NCBI GenBank assembly: GCA_019637395.1
Contig: JAHBVR010000018.1
Coordinates: 1-64,000, forward strand
Origin: Vulcanimicrobiota bacterium
GTDB taxonomy: Bacteria; Vulcanimicrobiota; Xenobia; Xenobiales; JADMJV01
Reading direction: 5' to 3'
Length of the DNA stretch: 64,000 bases
Below are positions 1 to 8,766 of the stretch, one piece after another (position 1 is the first letter of the stretch; each line of letters begins with the position of its first letter). The position numbers and the translations under genes were made by a program. Below the pieces are notes generated by a model that ran no database searches, had not been told where the DNA came from, and was given only the letters and a program-made list of their open reading frames with translations.

Positions 1-354
1 GGTAAATTTTGTCTCGGCATAACTGGAATAGCCGTAGTGAGTGGACGGATCGTTCTGGACTACAGCCAGTTGACCGTTCTGTGTGTCTCCCGAAAAAACG
101 GCTTCCGAATATTCACCCACCGCCGCTCCTCGCTCGAGGCGCACGGCCCCCGGCCGACCTTTCAGCAGGTCAAATTCTGATTCATCCAAGGATTTCCAAC
201 GCTGAAATTCATCCTTGAGATGGTTGAGGGAATCGGTCGCACCTTTGTCGTCTAATTCGATGCGCTCCACGTGACCGCTCAAAGTTCCCTGGGCGTGATA
301 GGCGTTTACGGTCGGCTGAAACTGTGACGGGATTTGCATGTTCGTAGTCTCCAT
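1..354 (-). CDS. Hypothetical protein, N-terminal 118 residues (runs off the left edge)
   Basis: The minus strand is open without a stop from an ATG at 354 to the window edge. A GGAG lies 4 nt before that ATG; a second in-frame ATG lies at 339. The product is hydrophilic and acidic (contains LKDEFQRWK and RLERGAAVGEY), with no signal peptide and no domain I recognise. It is divergent from the phosphodiesterase gene at 509 across a 154-nt AT-richer gap. The reading is direct; the function is unknown. Confidence 0.55.
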   Translation of the reverse strand, partial: METTNMQIPSQFQPTVNAYHAQGTLSGHVERIELDDKGATDSLNHLKDEFQRWKSLDESEFDLLKGRPGAVRLERGAAVGEYSEAVFSGDTQNGQLAVVQNDPSTHYGYSSYAETKFT

Positions 355-471
355 ACTTCTCCGGTCGCTCACTCCTAGACTAAACGACTCTTCTGAAAGA
401 AACCTGAAAAGACGGCGGATAAATCACAGCCAAATTCGTATGACAAAGACTTAAAGAAGTTAAAAAGAGAG

Positions 472-492
472 CCGGATTTTGGAAAAATCCGG
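472..492. other. Perfect 9-bp hairpin upstream of the phosphodiesterase gene
   Basis: CCGGATTTT and AAAATCCGG form a perfect stem with a GGA loop, 16 nt before the ATG at 509. On the plus strand no U-run follows. On the minus strand a T-run follows after six bases, so it could act as a terminator in that direction. The rest of 361-508 is AT-rich and probably holds the divergent promoters; I see no Fnr-type box there. Confidence 0.4.
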
Positions 493-508
493 AAGCTAAA
501 ATATCCTC

Positions 509-1390
509 ATGAATTTCCTCTCCGCAGGTCCAGGCTTGAGTTCCGTCTCACTCGAATTCGGTACCCTGGCGCCCCCTCAGCTCAACACAGGCGCCGCCCT
601 GACACGGCTGGGAGCAGTAGCGCCGTTGCTACCGCCAACGGGCCTTGAAACCGTGCACTACCAAGCCCAATCCATGCTGCAAATGTCCGTCCAGATGCTG
701 GCCCTGCTCACCATGCTGATGGTTGGCCAACCCAATCCAGCCTGGTCCCAACCGTCAGGCCTGGAAGCAATAGGTCGTTCAGGTCGCTCCGGCCCGGGGG
801 AGCGCATCGAAGGAGGCAAAGCCCTCTACGCCCACGGCAAGGGCATGTTTCATAAAGGCAAAGGTGGCCCTGACACCTACGCTTTCGAGAACTCACCGGC
901 CGGTATCAAATATGCGGCCGAACACGGCTTTGCTTCCATCGACATCGACATGCAAATCACCAAAGACGGCGTTCCGGTGGCCACGCACTGGTCCAAACCG
1001 ATGGCCAAGGACGGCTTCTATGACCCGCTGGGCCAGTTGAAGCCGAACACCAAGGTCAGCCAGATGACTCTGGCCGAGGTCATGCGGCTGCGCAATAAGG
1101 ATGGCCAATCGCGCATCTACCCGCTGTCCACCATCGTCGGCGAATTGAAGAAGAACGGGATCGCCGGGGACTTCGAAGCCAAAGATGATCCTCGCTTCGC
1201 TACCGATCAGATGATGGGCTACATTGCCGACTTGGTGCGCGGAGCGGGCATCAAAGCCAACATGAAATCCATCAACCGCGGCCCCCGCTCGATGGACATT
1301 CTGAAAGCCGCGCAACGCTCCGGTTTTTGGACTCGTTTCGCAACCGGCGGAGGCAAACGCGGCCGGCCGATCGGCTACGGAACGAATTAA
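509..1390 (+). CDS. Glycerophosphodiester phosphodiesterase-like protein
   Basis: A 293-residue protein whose C-terminal two thirds carries the GDPD signature: an AHGKG strand start, FENSPAG, then IDIDMQITKDG followed by VPVATHW. In the family these supply the catalytic His and the metal-binding Glu/Asp residues for hydrolysis of glycerophosphodiesters. The first ~85 residues are low-complexity with a hydrophobic stretch (MSVQMLALLTMLMVG) and may be a membrane or export segment. It ends just before the nirK promoter and shows no link to denitrification. The start is uncertain because no strong Shine-Dalgarno sequence precedes it. Confidence 0.7.
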   Translation: MNFLSAGPGLSSVSLEFGTLAPPQLNTGAALTRLGAVAPLLPPTGLETVHYQAQSMLQMSVQMLALLTMLMVGQPNPAWSQPSGLEAIGRSGRSGPGERIEGGKALYAHGKGMFHKGKGGPDTYAFENSPAGIKYAAEHGFASIDIDMQITKDGVPVATHWSKPMAKDGFYDPLGQLKPNTKVSQMTLAEVMRLRNKDGQSRIYPLSTIVGELKKNGIAGDFEAKDDPRFATDQMMGYIADLVRGAGIKANMKSINRGPRSMDILKAAQRSGFWTRFATGGGKRGRPIGYGTN

Positions 1391-1397
1391 CCTTTAC

Positions 1398-1411
1398 ATG
1401 ATCTAGATCAA
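1398..1411 (+). promoter_or_regulatory. Fnr/Dnr box of nirK
   Basis: ATGATCTAGATCAA, centred at 1404.5, exactly 41.5 nt before the nirK ATG at 1446. A TAGAGT -10 candidate lies at 1434-1439. The geometry is that of a class II activator site with transcription starting at or next to the start codon. Confidence 0.75.
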
Positions 1412-1445
1412 CGTGGATCGGGCCGCACTCGACTAGAGTGAAGCC

Positions 1446-2891
1446 ATGAATAAGTTCCTTTGGACCCCCCTGCTGCTGGGGTGCTTACTGGTGGCCTGCG
1501 CACCCACTCCCTCCGGCCCCATCGCCGAAAGCTCGCCCAGGCCGGCCGAGACTCTTCCGGAAATCCAGGGAGAGGAAGTGGCAGTGCTGACCCACGCGCC
1601 GGAAGTTCCTCCGCCGATCACGCGCAAGCATGCCACCAAGGTCATCGTCAAGATGGAGGTTCGCGAGTTGGAGTCGCGACTGGCTGATGGCGTGAGCTAT
1701 ACTTTCTGGACCTTCGGCGGCAAAGTACCGGGGATGTTCATCCGGGTGCGCAGGGGGGACCTGGTGGAATTTCACCTGGGCAATCATCCCTCCAGCAAAA
1801 TGCCGCACAATATCGACCTGCATGCGGCCACCGGACCGGGGGGCGGCGCGACCTCTTCCTTCACCGCCCCGGGCCACGAATCCACCTTCTCCTTCCGCGC
1901 CCTCAACGCCGGACTCTATGTGTATCACTGCGCCACCGCTCCCGTCGGCATGCATATCGGCAACGGGATGTACGGTCTGATTCTGGTGGAGCCGGAGGAC
2001 GGCTTGCCCAAGGTCGATCACGAATACTACGTGATGCAGGGTGATTTCTATACCAAGGGAGCCAATGGCGAGCGCGGTTTGCAGCCCTTCAGCATGAAAA
2101 AGGCTCTGGAGGAAAAGCCGGACTACGTCGTCTTCAACGGGTCGGTGGGAGCGTTGGCCGGAGACAATGCCCTGAAAGCCAGGAAAGGCGATAAGGTTCG
2201 TCTCTTCGTCGGCAATGGCGGGCCCGGTCTGGTGTCCTCCTTTCACGTGATCGGGGAAATCTTTGATGACGTCTACGTCGAGGGCGGCAGCACGGTCAAC
2301 CATAATGTGCAGACGACCATGATTCCCGCCGGGGGTTCGGCCATTACCGATTTTAAAGTGGAGGTTCCGGGCACTTTCATCCTGGTGGACCACTCCATTT
2401 TCCGGGCCTTCAACAAAGGAGCCCTGGGCATGCTGAAGGTAGCCGGAGACGAAAACAAAGGGTTCTACTCCGGCAAGCAGGATGACCGGATTTACGCCGC
2501 CGAGGGAGGCGCCGTCCAGGAAATGCCGGGCGCCACTCGCCCACCCCAGCCCGGCTCGCAAAACAAGGCGGAACGGATCGCGCGCGGCGGAGAAACCTTC
2601 ACCCAGGTGTGCGCCGCCTGCCACCAGGGAGACGCCCGGGGAATCGCCGGTGTCTTCCCGCCGCTGGCCGCTTCCGATTATCTGAATCAGGACCCGAAAA
2701 GGGCGGTCAACGCCATCGTAAACGGCCTGGAGGGCGAGATTACCGTCAACGGAGCGAAATACAATCAGGTGATGCCCAAGCTGGCCCTGACCGACGAGCA
2801 AACGGCCGATGTGGTGACCTATTTGCTGAACAATTTTGGCAATAAGGGCGGAGAAATCACTCCGGCCGAGGTGGCCAAGGTCCGCCGATGA
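1446..2891 (+). CDS. nirK: Copper nitrite reductase fused to cytochrome c
   Basis: Reduces nitrite to NO outside the cytoplasm. The lipobox LLVAC (Cys18) makes it a lipoprotein. Two cupredoxin domains follow: H121 and H126 in HNIDLHAA, then [11 protein letters not shown] with H161 (type 2 Cu), C162, H170 and M175 (type 1 Cu). The second domain has H267 in SFHVIGE and H316. [10 protein letters not shown] resembles the Neisseria AniA type. After a linker near residue 370, a C-terminal cytochrome c domain has CAACH at 389-393 and a Met-containing VMPKLAL. The fusion can take electrons directly from periplasmic carriers. It is first in an operon with nirV (4-nt overlap), SCO and an NnrS-like gene, behind a Dnr-type box. 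Confidence 0.96.
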   Translation: MNKFLWTPLLLGCLLVACAPTPSGPIAESSPRPAETLPEIQGEEVAVLTHAPEVPPPITRKHATKVIVKMEVRELESRLADGVSYTFWTFGGKVPGMFIRVRRGDLVEFHLGNHPSSKMPHNIDLHAATGPGGGATSSFTAPGHESTFSFRALNAGLYVYHCATAPVGMHIGNGMYGLILVEPEDGLPKVDHEYYVMQGDFYTKGANGERGLQPFSMKKALEEKPDYVVFNGSVGALAGDNALKARKGDKVRLFVGNGGPGLVSSFHVIGEIFDDVYVEGGSTVNHNVQTTMIPAGGSAITDFKVEVPGTFILVDHSIFRAFNKGALGMLKVAGDENKGFYSGKQDDRIYAAEGGAVQEMPGATRPPQPGSQNKAERIARGGETFTQVCAACHQGDARGIAGVFPPLAASDYLNQDPKRAVNAIVNGLEGEITVNGAKYNQVMPKLALTDEQTADVVTYLLNNFGNKGGEITPAEVAKVRR

Positions 2892-3649
2892 GAGGTTGGC
2901 TGGCCGGGCCCTGGCTGCTGGCTGCGGCCGCCTGGGCGGCCCCGGTGGATTTCGTGACCGTGCCGGCGGGCCGGTATCGCCCGTTTTATCGGATTGCGGC
3001 CGAGCAAAAAAATTCACCGGTGCAAGTGGCCGCCTTTCAGATCGGCCGCTATCTTGTGACCAACGCCGACTACCAGGAATTTGTGCAGGCTCGGCCGGAG
3101 TGGCGCCGCAGTCGCATCAAATCTCTCTACGCCGAAAAAGGCTATCTCCAGCATTGGAGTGGGGACCTGCGAATCGATCCCGCCATTCGTAATTCGCCGG
3201 TGGTCAACGTCTCCTGGTTCGCGGCCCGCGCTTACTGCCGTTGGCGCGGCGGGCGCCTGCCCGGCCTGGACGAATGGGAATATCTGGCCCAGGCCAGCGA
3301 GACCCGGCCCGAGGGGCTGCAGCAAGCCGATTTTCGGCAGAAGGTGCTGGCCTGGTACGGCCGGCCCACTCCTCGGCAACTCCCTCCCGTTGGCCGCGGT
3401 TTTCGCAACGTCTATGGCGTTTACGACATCTACGGCTCGGTCTGGGAGTGGGTGGACGATTTCAATACCTTGCTGGGCACCGGCGAATCGCGCGGTGATT
3501 CCGGGCTGGAAAGGGAGCTCTACTGTGCTTCCGGCAGCGTGGGGGGTCTGAGCCCGGAAGACTATCCCACCTACATGCGCTTTGCTTTTCGTTCCAGTTT
3601 ACGGGCTCGCTACGCGGTCCCCAATCTCGGCTTTCGCGTGGCCCGCTGA
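2888..3649 (+). CDS. nirV: NirV-like formylglycine-generating-enzyme-fold protein
   Basis: A 253-residue protein with a Sec signal ([10 protein letters not shown]) and the FGE/SUMF1 fold: [52 protein letters not shown] and the terminal LGFRVAR. NirV proteins of this fold commonly lie next to nirK; their exact role in nitrite reductase maturation is not established. A single YCASG cysteine stands near the FGE catalytic region, so true FGE chemistry is uncertain. The ATG overlaps the nirK stop (ATGA), indicating translational coupling. Confidence 0.88.
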   Translation: MRGWLAGPWLLAAAAWAAPVDFVTVPAGRYRPFYRIAAEQKNSPVQVAAFQIGRYLVTNADYQEFVQARPEWRRSRIKSLYAEKGYLQHWSGDLRIDPAIRNSPVVNVSWFAARAYCRWRGGRLPGLDEWEYLAQASETRPEGLQQADFRQKVLAWYGRPTPRQLPPVGRGFRNVYGVYDIYGSVWEWVDDFNTLLGTGESRGDSGLERELYCASGSVGGLSPEDYPTYMRFAFRSSLRARYAVPNLGFRVAR

Positions 3650-3658
3650 GGAGGGTCT

Positions 3659-4216
3659 TTGAGAAAACGTCTGCACCTCATCATTTTAGGCAGCTGCCTG
3701 GGTCTGGCGGCCGCCCTTCCGTTGCCCGACAGCTCGCTCTATCAACTATCCTCCAGCTGGGTCAACCAGCGGGGCTCGACCCTCCAACTTTCTCAGTTGC
3801 GGGGACAGATTCAAGTGCTGGCCCTGATCTACACCCATTGCCAGGGCATCTGTCCGGCTATCGTCAAGGAAATGAAAGCGCTGGAGGCCGAGCTTTCCCC
3901 GGCCCAGCGCCAGCGTGTGGGATTTGTCCTGGTCACCATGGATCCCCAGACGGACAGTGTGGCGCGCTTGCAGGAATACGCCCGCGCGGAGAAGCTGGGA
4001 GCGGGCTGGAGCCTGCTGCGCGGCGCTCCCGAAGACGTGCGCGAGTTGGCGGCCACTCTGGATTTCCGCTACCGTAAGAGCGGTGCGAAAGACTACGCGC
4101 ATTCGGCCATGCTGACGGTATTGGATGAGCAAGGCGAGGTGGCCGAGCAGCAGCTCGGTCTTTCCGGGCGCGAAACCATCTCCCGCAAGCTTCAGCAATT
4201 GCTGGCCCAACCCTGA
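3659..4216 (+). CDS. SCO1/SenC-family copper chaperone
   Basis: A 185-residue protein with an N-terminal signal or anchor and a thioredoxin fold. The copper ligands are visible: CQGIC (C-x3-C), the DPQTD strand, and the distal His in YAHSAM. SCO proteins deliver copper or reduce cysteines at CuA and related sites. Here the likely clients are NirK, NosZ or the CuA subunit of the NO reductase. A TTG start at 3659 is supported by a GGAGG upstream. A second SCO lies in the NO-reductase operon (19822-20688). Confidence 0.88.
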   Translation: MRKRLHLIILGSCLGLAAALPLPDSSLYQLSSSWVNQRGSTLQLSQLRGQIQVLALIYTHCQGICPAIVKEMKALEAELSPAQRQRVGFVLVTMDPQTDSVARLQEYARAEKLGAGWSLLRGAPEDVRELAATLDFRYRKSGAKDYAHSAMLTVLDEQGEVAEQQLGLSGRETISRKLQQLLAQP

Positions 4217-5238
4217 TGCTGCGCCGCATTTTGCTGGCCCTCCTGGTATTGGCCCTGGCCGCCGCTCTGCTGGGTGGGCTGGCGCGCCTGTGGGGTTTTG
4301 CCCTGCCGGCAGCTCTGATCGCGCACCACGGCCTCTTGATGGGAGGCATCCTCCTGCCCACTCTGATCAGCCTGGAACGTGCCGTGGCCTTATCCACTCG
4401 TTGGTCCTGGACCGTGCCCTGGCTGGGATTGGCCTGCGCTCTGTGCCTGCTGGCGGATACGGGCCCGACCGAAGTCCTGCTGCTGGGACTGGGAGGCGGC
4501 TTATTGGTGCAGCACCTGGCCCTGGCCCGGCGCCGGCCTGGACTGGATGCTCGGGTGAGCTTGCTGGCCGTCAGCTTGTTGTTGGTCAGCGATGCCCGCT
4601 GGGTCGTCTCGCACAATGCGCCTGAATGCGCGCCGGGTTGGGCGAGTTTCCTGATCTTGCTCATCGGCGCCGAACGAATCGAACTCTCTTTTCTGGGCAA
4701 TGCCAGGGCGCCGGGATTGCACTGGCTGCTGCTGGGACTCGGGTTATCGGCGCTGGCCGGCTACCCTCAAGGCCAGGGGCTGGGTTGGCTCTCATTAGCG
4801 GTCTGGCTGGCCCGCCATGACCTGGCCCGGCGCAACGCCTTTCGGGCGGGCCTGGCGGCTTACTCCGGGCGGGCCGTTCTGAGTGGGTATTTCTGGTTGG
4901 CCCTGAGCGGCGGGCAACTGGCCCTGACGGGGCTCCCCTATGCCGGCGGGTTGGCCTTCGACCGGATCACGCACGGTGTTTTTGTCGGTTTCGTGCTTTC
5001 CATGATTTTGGCTCACGGCCCGATCGTTCTACCGGCGGTGGCCCGCTGCGGCATGCGTTTCAGCCGCACCTTCTATATCCCGCTGGTGTTGCTGCACTTG
5101 AGCCTGGCACTGCGCTGGCTGGGCTGGACGGCGCTGGGTGCGGCCGGGAATCTGGCGGCGCTGGCTATCTTCGGGCCCTTGCTGCTGAGGCAGACGCGTT
5201 CCGGGAAGAATCCCTGGCTAGCGGATCGGCCAGCTTGA
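4216..5238 (+). CDS. Multi-pass membrane protein, NnrS-like
   Basis: A 340-residue very hydrophobic protein with about ten membrane helices. Conserved-looking histidines sit in AHHGLLMGG and in a late helix, HGVFVGFVLSMILAHGPIVLPA, which resembles the H-rich helices of NnrS heme/copper membrane proteins. Last gene of the nirK operon; its start overlaps the SCO stop. Its last 74 nt overlap the convergent radical SAM gene. A role in NO or nitrite tolerance is inferred from context and the NnrS resemblance; I am not sure of family membership. Confidence 0.6.
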   Translation: MLRRILLALLVLALAAALLGGLARLWGFALPAALIAHHGLLMGGILLPTLISLERAVALSTRWSWTVPWLGLACALCLLADTGPTEVLLLGLGGGLLVQHLALARRRPGLDARVSLLAVSLLLVSDARWVVSHNAPECAPGWASFLILLIGAERIELSFLGNARAPGLHWLLLGLGLSALAGYPQGQGLGWLSLAVWLARHDLARRNAFRAGLAAYSGRAVLSGYFWLALSGGQLALTGLPYAGGLAFDRITHGVFVGFVLSMILAHGPIVLPAVARCGMRFSRTFYIPLVLLHLSLALRWLGWTALGAAGNLAALAIFGPLLLRQTRSGKNPWLADRPA

Positions 5239-6403
5239 AACTGCCCGGTTGATAAGAGCAACTGGGATCTTCCGCCAGCTCATCGCCGCTCATGGCAAAG
5301 GCGCGCGAGCGTGAGCCGCCGCAAATCTGGCGGAACTCGCAGCTACCGCAGCGGCCCTTGAGCCGGTCCGGGTCGCGCAGGCTGCCGAAGAGCGGCGAAT
5401 TCCGATAGACATCCACCAGGGATTGCGTCTTGACATTGCCGGCCCGTAGGGGCAAGAAACCGCTGGGAAAGACCTCCCCCAGGTGGGAAACGAACACGAA
5501 GCCGTCCCCGGAATTGATATGCATGGGGAGCCGGCGAGCCGCGGGCCGGGGCTGTATATCCTGGTCCCGGCAGAGTTCTCTCCACTTTTGCTGAAGCTGT
5601 TGCTGCAGCGGATGCAGCTGGAAATAGGTTTCGGCCTGGTAGCCATGCGCCTGCAGGGTCCGGCGCATCAGCAGCACGCGTTTATAGTGGTGCCCTTCGG
5701 TGGTTTTGAGAGGGATCCGGCTGGAGACTTCGGCCAACCAGTGCATCACCGCCTCCAGTTCCGCCGGAGACAGGGCCTGGTCGGATTGGGCCCGGCCGGT
5801 GGCCACCAGGAAAAAGACGCTCCAGGTCATGACCCGTTGCCGGTAGACCAGGGCTGCCAATTCCGGCAGATCATGCATGTTGTGACGAGAAACCGTCGAA
5901 TTGATCTGAAGCTTCATGCCAAGGTCGCGGACCGTGGCGCAGCCTTCCAGAGTTCGCTCGAAGGTGCCGGCCACGCCGCGAAAGGAATCGTGCACCTCGG
6001 CTGTGGATCCGTCCAGGCTCAACGAAGCTACCCGGGCGCCAGCATCCCGCAAGGCCTCCAGCCGCTCCCGGGTGAGCAGTGGAGTGGCCGAAGGCGAAAT
6101 CGCCGGGGAGAGTCCCAGGCTTCTGGCGTAGCCGACCAGTTCCAGCAGGTCGGTGCGCTTGAAAGGATCCCCTCCGGTAAAAACCAGCAAAGGATAGGGC
6201 GGGCCGAAATCCCGCACCTGCTCGATCAGCGAACGGCCCTGCTGCCCGTTCAGAGTGAGCGGGTGAGCTTCGGGCATGGCGCTGGCCCGGCAATGGCTGC
6301 AAGCCAGATCGCAGGCCTGCGTGACTTCCCAGATGACCAGAAAGGGGCGATCGCTGGTGGCCATGCCGGGAAAGCGGAGCAACGGTTTTTCAGACACAGG
6401 CAA
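5165..6403 (-). CDS. Radical SAM/SPASM protein, NirJ/AhbD-like
   Basis: A 412-residue radical SAM enzyme. CDLACSHC is the CxxxCxxC cluster motif, FTGGDPF the SAM-binding GGE-like motif, and the C-terminal CGSCEFRQICGG is a SPASM-type Fe-S motif. The family includes heme d1/alternative heme pathway enzymes (NirJ, AhbD) and a group of unknown function. Translation is coupled to hemY (14-nt overlap), so a porphyrin or heme substrate is a reasonable inference. NirJ for heme d1 is unlikely to be needed because the nitrite reductase here is the copper type. The C-terminus overlaps the end of the plus-strand membrane gene. Confidence 0.8.
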   Translation of the reverse strand: MPVSEKPLLRFPGMATSDRPFLVIWEVTQACDLACSHCRASAMPEAHPLTLNGQQGRSLIEQVRDFGPPYPLLVFTGGDPFKRTDLLELVGYARSLGLSPAISPSATPLLTRERLEALRDAGARVASLSLDGSTAEVHDSFRGVAGTFERTLEGCATVRDLGMKLQINSTVSRHNMHDLPELAALVYRQRVMTWSVFFLVATGRAQSDQALSPAELEAVMHWLAEVSSRIPLKTTEGHHYKRVLLMRRTLQAHGYQAETYFQLHPLQQQLQQKWRELCRDQDIQPRPAARRLPMHINSGDGFVFVSHLGEVFPSGFLPLRAGNVKTQSLVDVYRNSPLFGSLRDPDRLKGRCGSCEFRQICGGSRSRAFAMSGDELAEDPSCSYQPGSFKLADPLARDSSRNASASAARARR

Positions 6404-7757
6404 GTCCTTCCACCCAGTGGCGGGCCTGGGTCACACAGGCGGGCACGCCTCCGGCCGCGTAGGCGGCCCCCAGCCAGTGCAACCCGGGCAACTGACGCCG
6501 TTGCGCATCCAGGGACCGCATACGCTCCAGGTGACCGGTGGTGTAGTTGGGGAAAGCCTGGGTATAACGCTCCACTTTCCAGAAATTTGGTTCGCCGTGC
6601 AGAAGGAGAGGCTTGCGCAGAGCCGCCAGGGCTTCGCCGAGCAGGTGCTGGTCATCGGCTTCATCCACCCGCAAATACTCCGAGTCGCGCATGAAGGCAC
6701 GCATCAGGACGGCCTGCTGGGGGGCACGGCCGGCAAATTTTTGAGAACTCCAGGTGCAGGCCACCAGTGGCCGGCGCGCCGGATAGCCGGAAACCAGACC
6801 ATAACCTCGCAGGGAATGGCCGATGCAGCGGCGCGTCCAACCCAGGTGCACGGCGGCGGCGGAGCTGTATTGCAGACGGGCCAGCGCCCGGGACAGCTCG
6901 GGAGCGCAGTCCCGCAGCAGTCTGGCCGCTTCCGCGCCGGGTAGGGCCAACACCACCTGGCGAGCTCGCAGCTGGTTGCCGCTACGGCTGAGCGCCTCCC
7001 ACAGGCCGTCATGATAGCGCAGTTCTTGGACAGGGGTGGAGGTGCAAATCCGCTGGTCGAGACGGGCCTCCAGAGCATCGATCAGCTCCTGCATGCCTTC
7101 GGGAAAAGAATAGAAGTTACCGGCGGACGAGGGAACCGGGTTTTGCCAGAGCGCTCGAGTCAGAGAACCGAATTTTTGCTCGTACTCGGCCAGATGGGCG
7201 AAAGTAGCGCGCAGGCTGAGCTGATCCAGGTCGGTGCCGAAGATTCCGCCCAGCAGCGGTCCGATCAACTTTTGCAGGGCTTCCTCCCCGAGCCGCCGGC
7301 GTACGAAAGAACCGACGCTTTCATCTTCCTGAGCCAGGCGCCTGGGGACCCAGGCTTCCAGCGCCAGGCGGAGTTTGCCGCGCAAACTGAGCAGAGGACT
7401 CAAAGCCACCAGCCAGGGGCGGCTGGGAATGCCCAGATGCAGTCCGGGCGGCAACTCTTGCAGACGGGTATCCCCCTGCACATAGGTGCCGGCATTCTGG
7501 GGAGAGGAAGCACAGGCGCGGGTCTCCAGCCCGAGATCGCGAATCAGTTCGTTCATGGCCGGACGCTGGCGCACGAAGCAGTCGGGACCCGCTTCCAGTA
7601 AATAGCCATCCACGCGGCGGCTGGAGATGCGCCCGCCCGGACGGGGGCCGGCTTCCCACAAGCAAAAGCTTTGTTCCGGCCGGTATTTTTGAAGCCAGTG
7701 GCCGCAAGCCAGGCCGCTGATCCCTCCGCCGAGGATGGCGATATCGAAGGCTTTCAT
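6390..7757 (-). CDS. hemY: Protoporphyrinogen oxidase, HemY type
   Basis: A 455-residue FAD protein. The dinucleotide fold is ILGGGISGLACGHWL, then the FAD-contacting GGRISSRRVDG and LEAGPDCFV typical of HemY/PPOX, and a C-terminal LHWLGAAYAAGGVPAC. It oxidises protoporphyrinogen IX or coproporphyrinogen in heme synthesis. A Dnr-type box at 7793-7806 lies 42.5 nt before the ATG, with TATGCT as -10, so the transcript is probably leaderless. HemY is usually considered O2-dependent, so placement under an anaerobic/NO box is notable. It is followed by the coupled radical SAM gene. Confidence 0.88.
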   Translation of the reverse strand: MKAFDIAILGGGISGLACGHWLQKYRPEQSFCLWEAGPRPGGRISSRRVDGYLLEAGPDCFVRQRPAMNELIRDLGLETRACASSPQNAGTYVQGDTRLQELPPGLHLGIPSRPWLVALSPLLSLRGKLRLALEAWVPRRLAQEDESVGSFVRRRLGEEALQKLIGPLLGGIFGTDLDQLSLRATFAHLAEYEQKFGSLTRALWQNPVPSSAGNFYSFPEGMQELIDALEARLDQRICTSTPVQELRYHDGLWEALSRSGNQLRARQVVLALPGAEAARLLRDCAPELSRALARLQYSSAAAVHLGWTRRCIGHSLRGYGLVSGYPARRPLVACTWSSQKFAGRAPQQAVLMRAFMRDSEYLRVDEADDQHLLGEALAALRKPLLLHGEPNFWKVERYTQAFPNYTTGHLERMRSLDAQRRQLPGLHWLGAAYAAGGVPACVTQARHWVEGLACV

Positions 7758-7792
7758 AGCTCCAGCATAGAGTAAGGAGCGGCCGCCAGCGA

Positions 7793-7806
7793 ATGACTTA
7801 GATCAA
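7793..7806 (-). promoter_or_regulatory. Fnr/Dnr box of hemY
   Basis: On the minus strand it reads TTGATCTAAGTCAT. The centre is 7799.5, 42.5 nt before the hemY ATG. TATGCT (7764-7769, minus) is at the expected -10 position. It overlaps the last codons of the regulator gene. Confidence 0.75.
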
Positions 7807-8483
7807 CTATCGCTCTCCTGATCGCCCGCCTGCAGCAGTCCGGGGCGGTCCAGAATCTCCATGCGCCGGCCCTGCAACGGCCCCAGGATGCCTTCATCGC
7901 GCAAAGTCTTGAAGGTGCGGGAGAGAGTCTCGCTGGTCAGGCCCAGCAGGCGAGCCAGCACATTTTGCTGGGTGGGCAGAGTGACGCAGTTGCCTTCGGC
8001 CAGGGCCGCCAGGTAACGGGCCAGGCGGCCGCGCGCGTCGTGCAGGGTGAGATCCTCGACCAGACTGACCAGCCGGCGCAGCTTCAAAGCCATGCCGGCC
8101 ATCATGCGCAGGGCCAGCTCCGGGTCCTGGCCCATCAATTGCAGAAGGGCCTGGCGTTCCACCGAAACGACCCGGCTGTCTTCCAGACACTGAGCCGAGG
8201 CGGGATACTTCCCTCCCATGAAAACGGCCGCCTCGGCAAAGGTCTGACCGGCCGGAATGACGGCCAGGATCTGCTCCAGACCGCGGGGATTGATCTTATA
8301 AATCTTGACTTGGCCGGACTGCACCAGGTATAGAGCCCGGGCGGGTTGCGCTTCGTCAAAGATCGTTCCACCCGCCGGAAAATGAAGGACCTGGCTGAAA
8401 TGCTGCAGGCGCTCGGCATCCGTTGGACTCAAACCGGAGAACAGCGGGAAGGAGCGCAAATCAGCGAAATCTTGAGCTTGCAT
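7803..8483 (-). CDS. dnr: Crp/Fnr-family regulator, Dnr-like
   Basis: A 226-residue protein: N-terminal cyclic-nucleotide-binding-type beta roll (about 10-125), a long dimer helix, and a C-terminal HTH (about 165-205) with LLGLTSETLSRTF. The recognition helix carries E-x-x-S-R, the Fnr/Dnr pattern that reads TTGAT half-sites. There is no N-terminal cysteine cluster, so it is not a 4Fe-4S Fnr; NO or heme sensing as in Dnr is inferred. It is the best candidate to bind the palindromes across the window. It sits directly upstream of hemY. Its own promoter is not obvious. Confidence 0.88.
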   Translation of the reverse strand: MQAQDFADLRSFPLFSGLSPTDAERLQHFSQVLHFPAGGTIFDEAQPARALYLVQSGQVKIYKINPRGLEQILAVIPAGQTFAEAAVFMGGKYPASAQCLEDSRVVSVERQALLQLMGQDPELALRMMAGMALKLRRLVSLVEDLTLHDARGRLARYLAALAEGNCVTLPTQQNVLARLLGLTSETLSRTFKTLRDEGILGPLQGRRMEILDRPGLLQAGDQESDS

Positions 8484-8579
8484 CCCCCCATGTAAGCCTC
8501 TCGGCAGAATTTTCCTGCCCGGTGGTCAGGCCGGTCGCAGAGAACTCCGAGGACTGGCCCTATAAACGCCGGACAAGGC

Positions 8580-8608
8580 TTGATATGTCTAGGTAAAAAC
8601 GCTAGAAT
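8580..8608 (+). promoter_or_regulatory. Sigma70-like promoter of the toxin-antitoxin pair
   Basis: TTGATA (8580-8585) and TAGAAT (8603-8608) are separated by 17 nt, close to consensus. Transcription would start near 8615, just before an inverted repeat. It faces the toxin-antitoxin genes. Confidence 0.55.
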
Positions 8609-8614
8609 CACCCA

Positions 8615-8674
8615 ATATGAGTGATGTTTCTCAGGGCGACCTCGGTGGCCAGTCGGGATTCACTACACTCATAT
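8615..8674. repeat. 9-bp inverted repeat at the predicted toxin-antitoxin transcript start
   Basis: ATATGAGTG (8615-8623) and CACTCATAT (8666-8674) are perfect inverted copies 42 nt apart, straddling the leader after the TTGATA/TAGAAT promoter. Antitoxin autoregulation at such repeats is common in toxin-antitoxin operons; that role is an inference. I see no convincing gene in 8675-8766. Confidence 0.4.
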
Positions 8675-8766
8675 CGGACACTACGAGAAGGGCGTTTCTC
8701 TGCCGAATTCGGACGCTTTCCTCACCAAGCGCAAGCTCCGGGCCCTGGCCGGATAGGAGAGAGGCT

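Noticed and set aside
1485-3017. Minus-strand 510-codon open frame opposite nirK
   Set aside because: It is the antisense shadow of a clear NirK-cytochrome c gene in high-GC DNA; its translation has no domain and is Arg/Gly/His-rich.
5483-6694. Plus-strand 403-codon open frame
   Set aside because: It runs antisense to the radical SAM and hemY genes, both with full motif sets; composition is that of a shadow frame.
8615-8766. Possible remnant of a protein-coding gene before the antitoxin
   Set aside because: A short frame ending at a TAG near 8755 looks protein-like, but I could not tie it to any family; the longer 8617 frame lacks a ribosome site.
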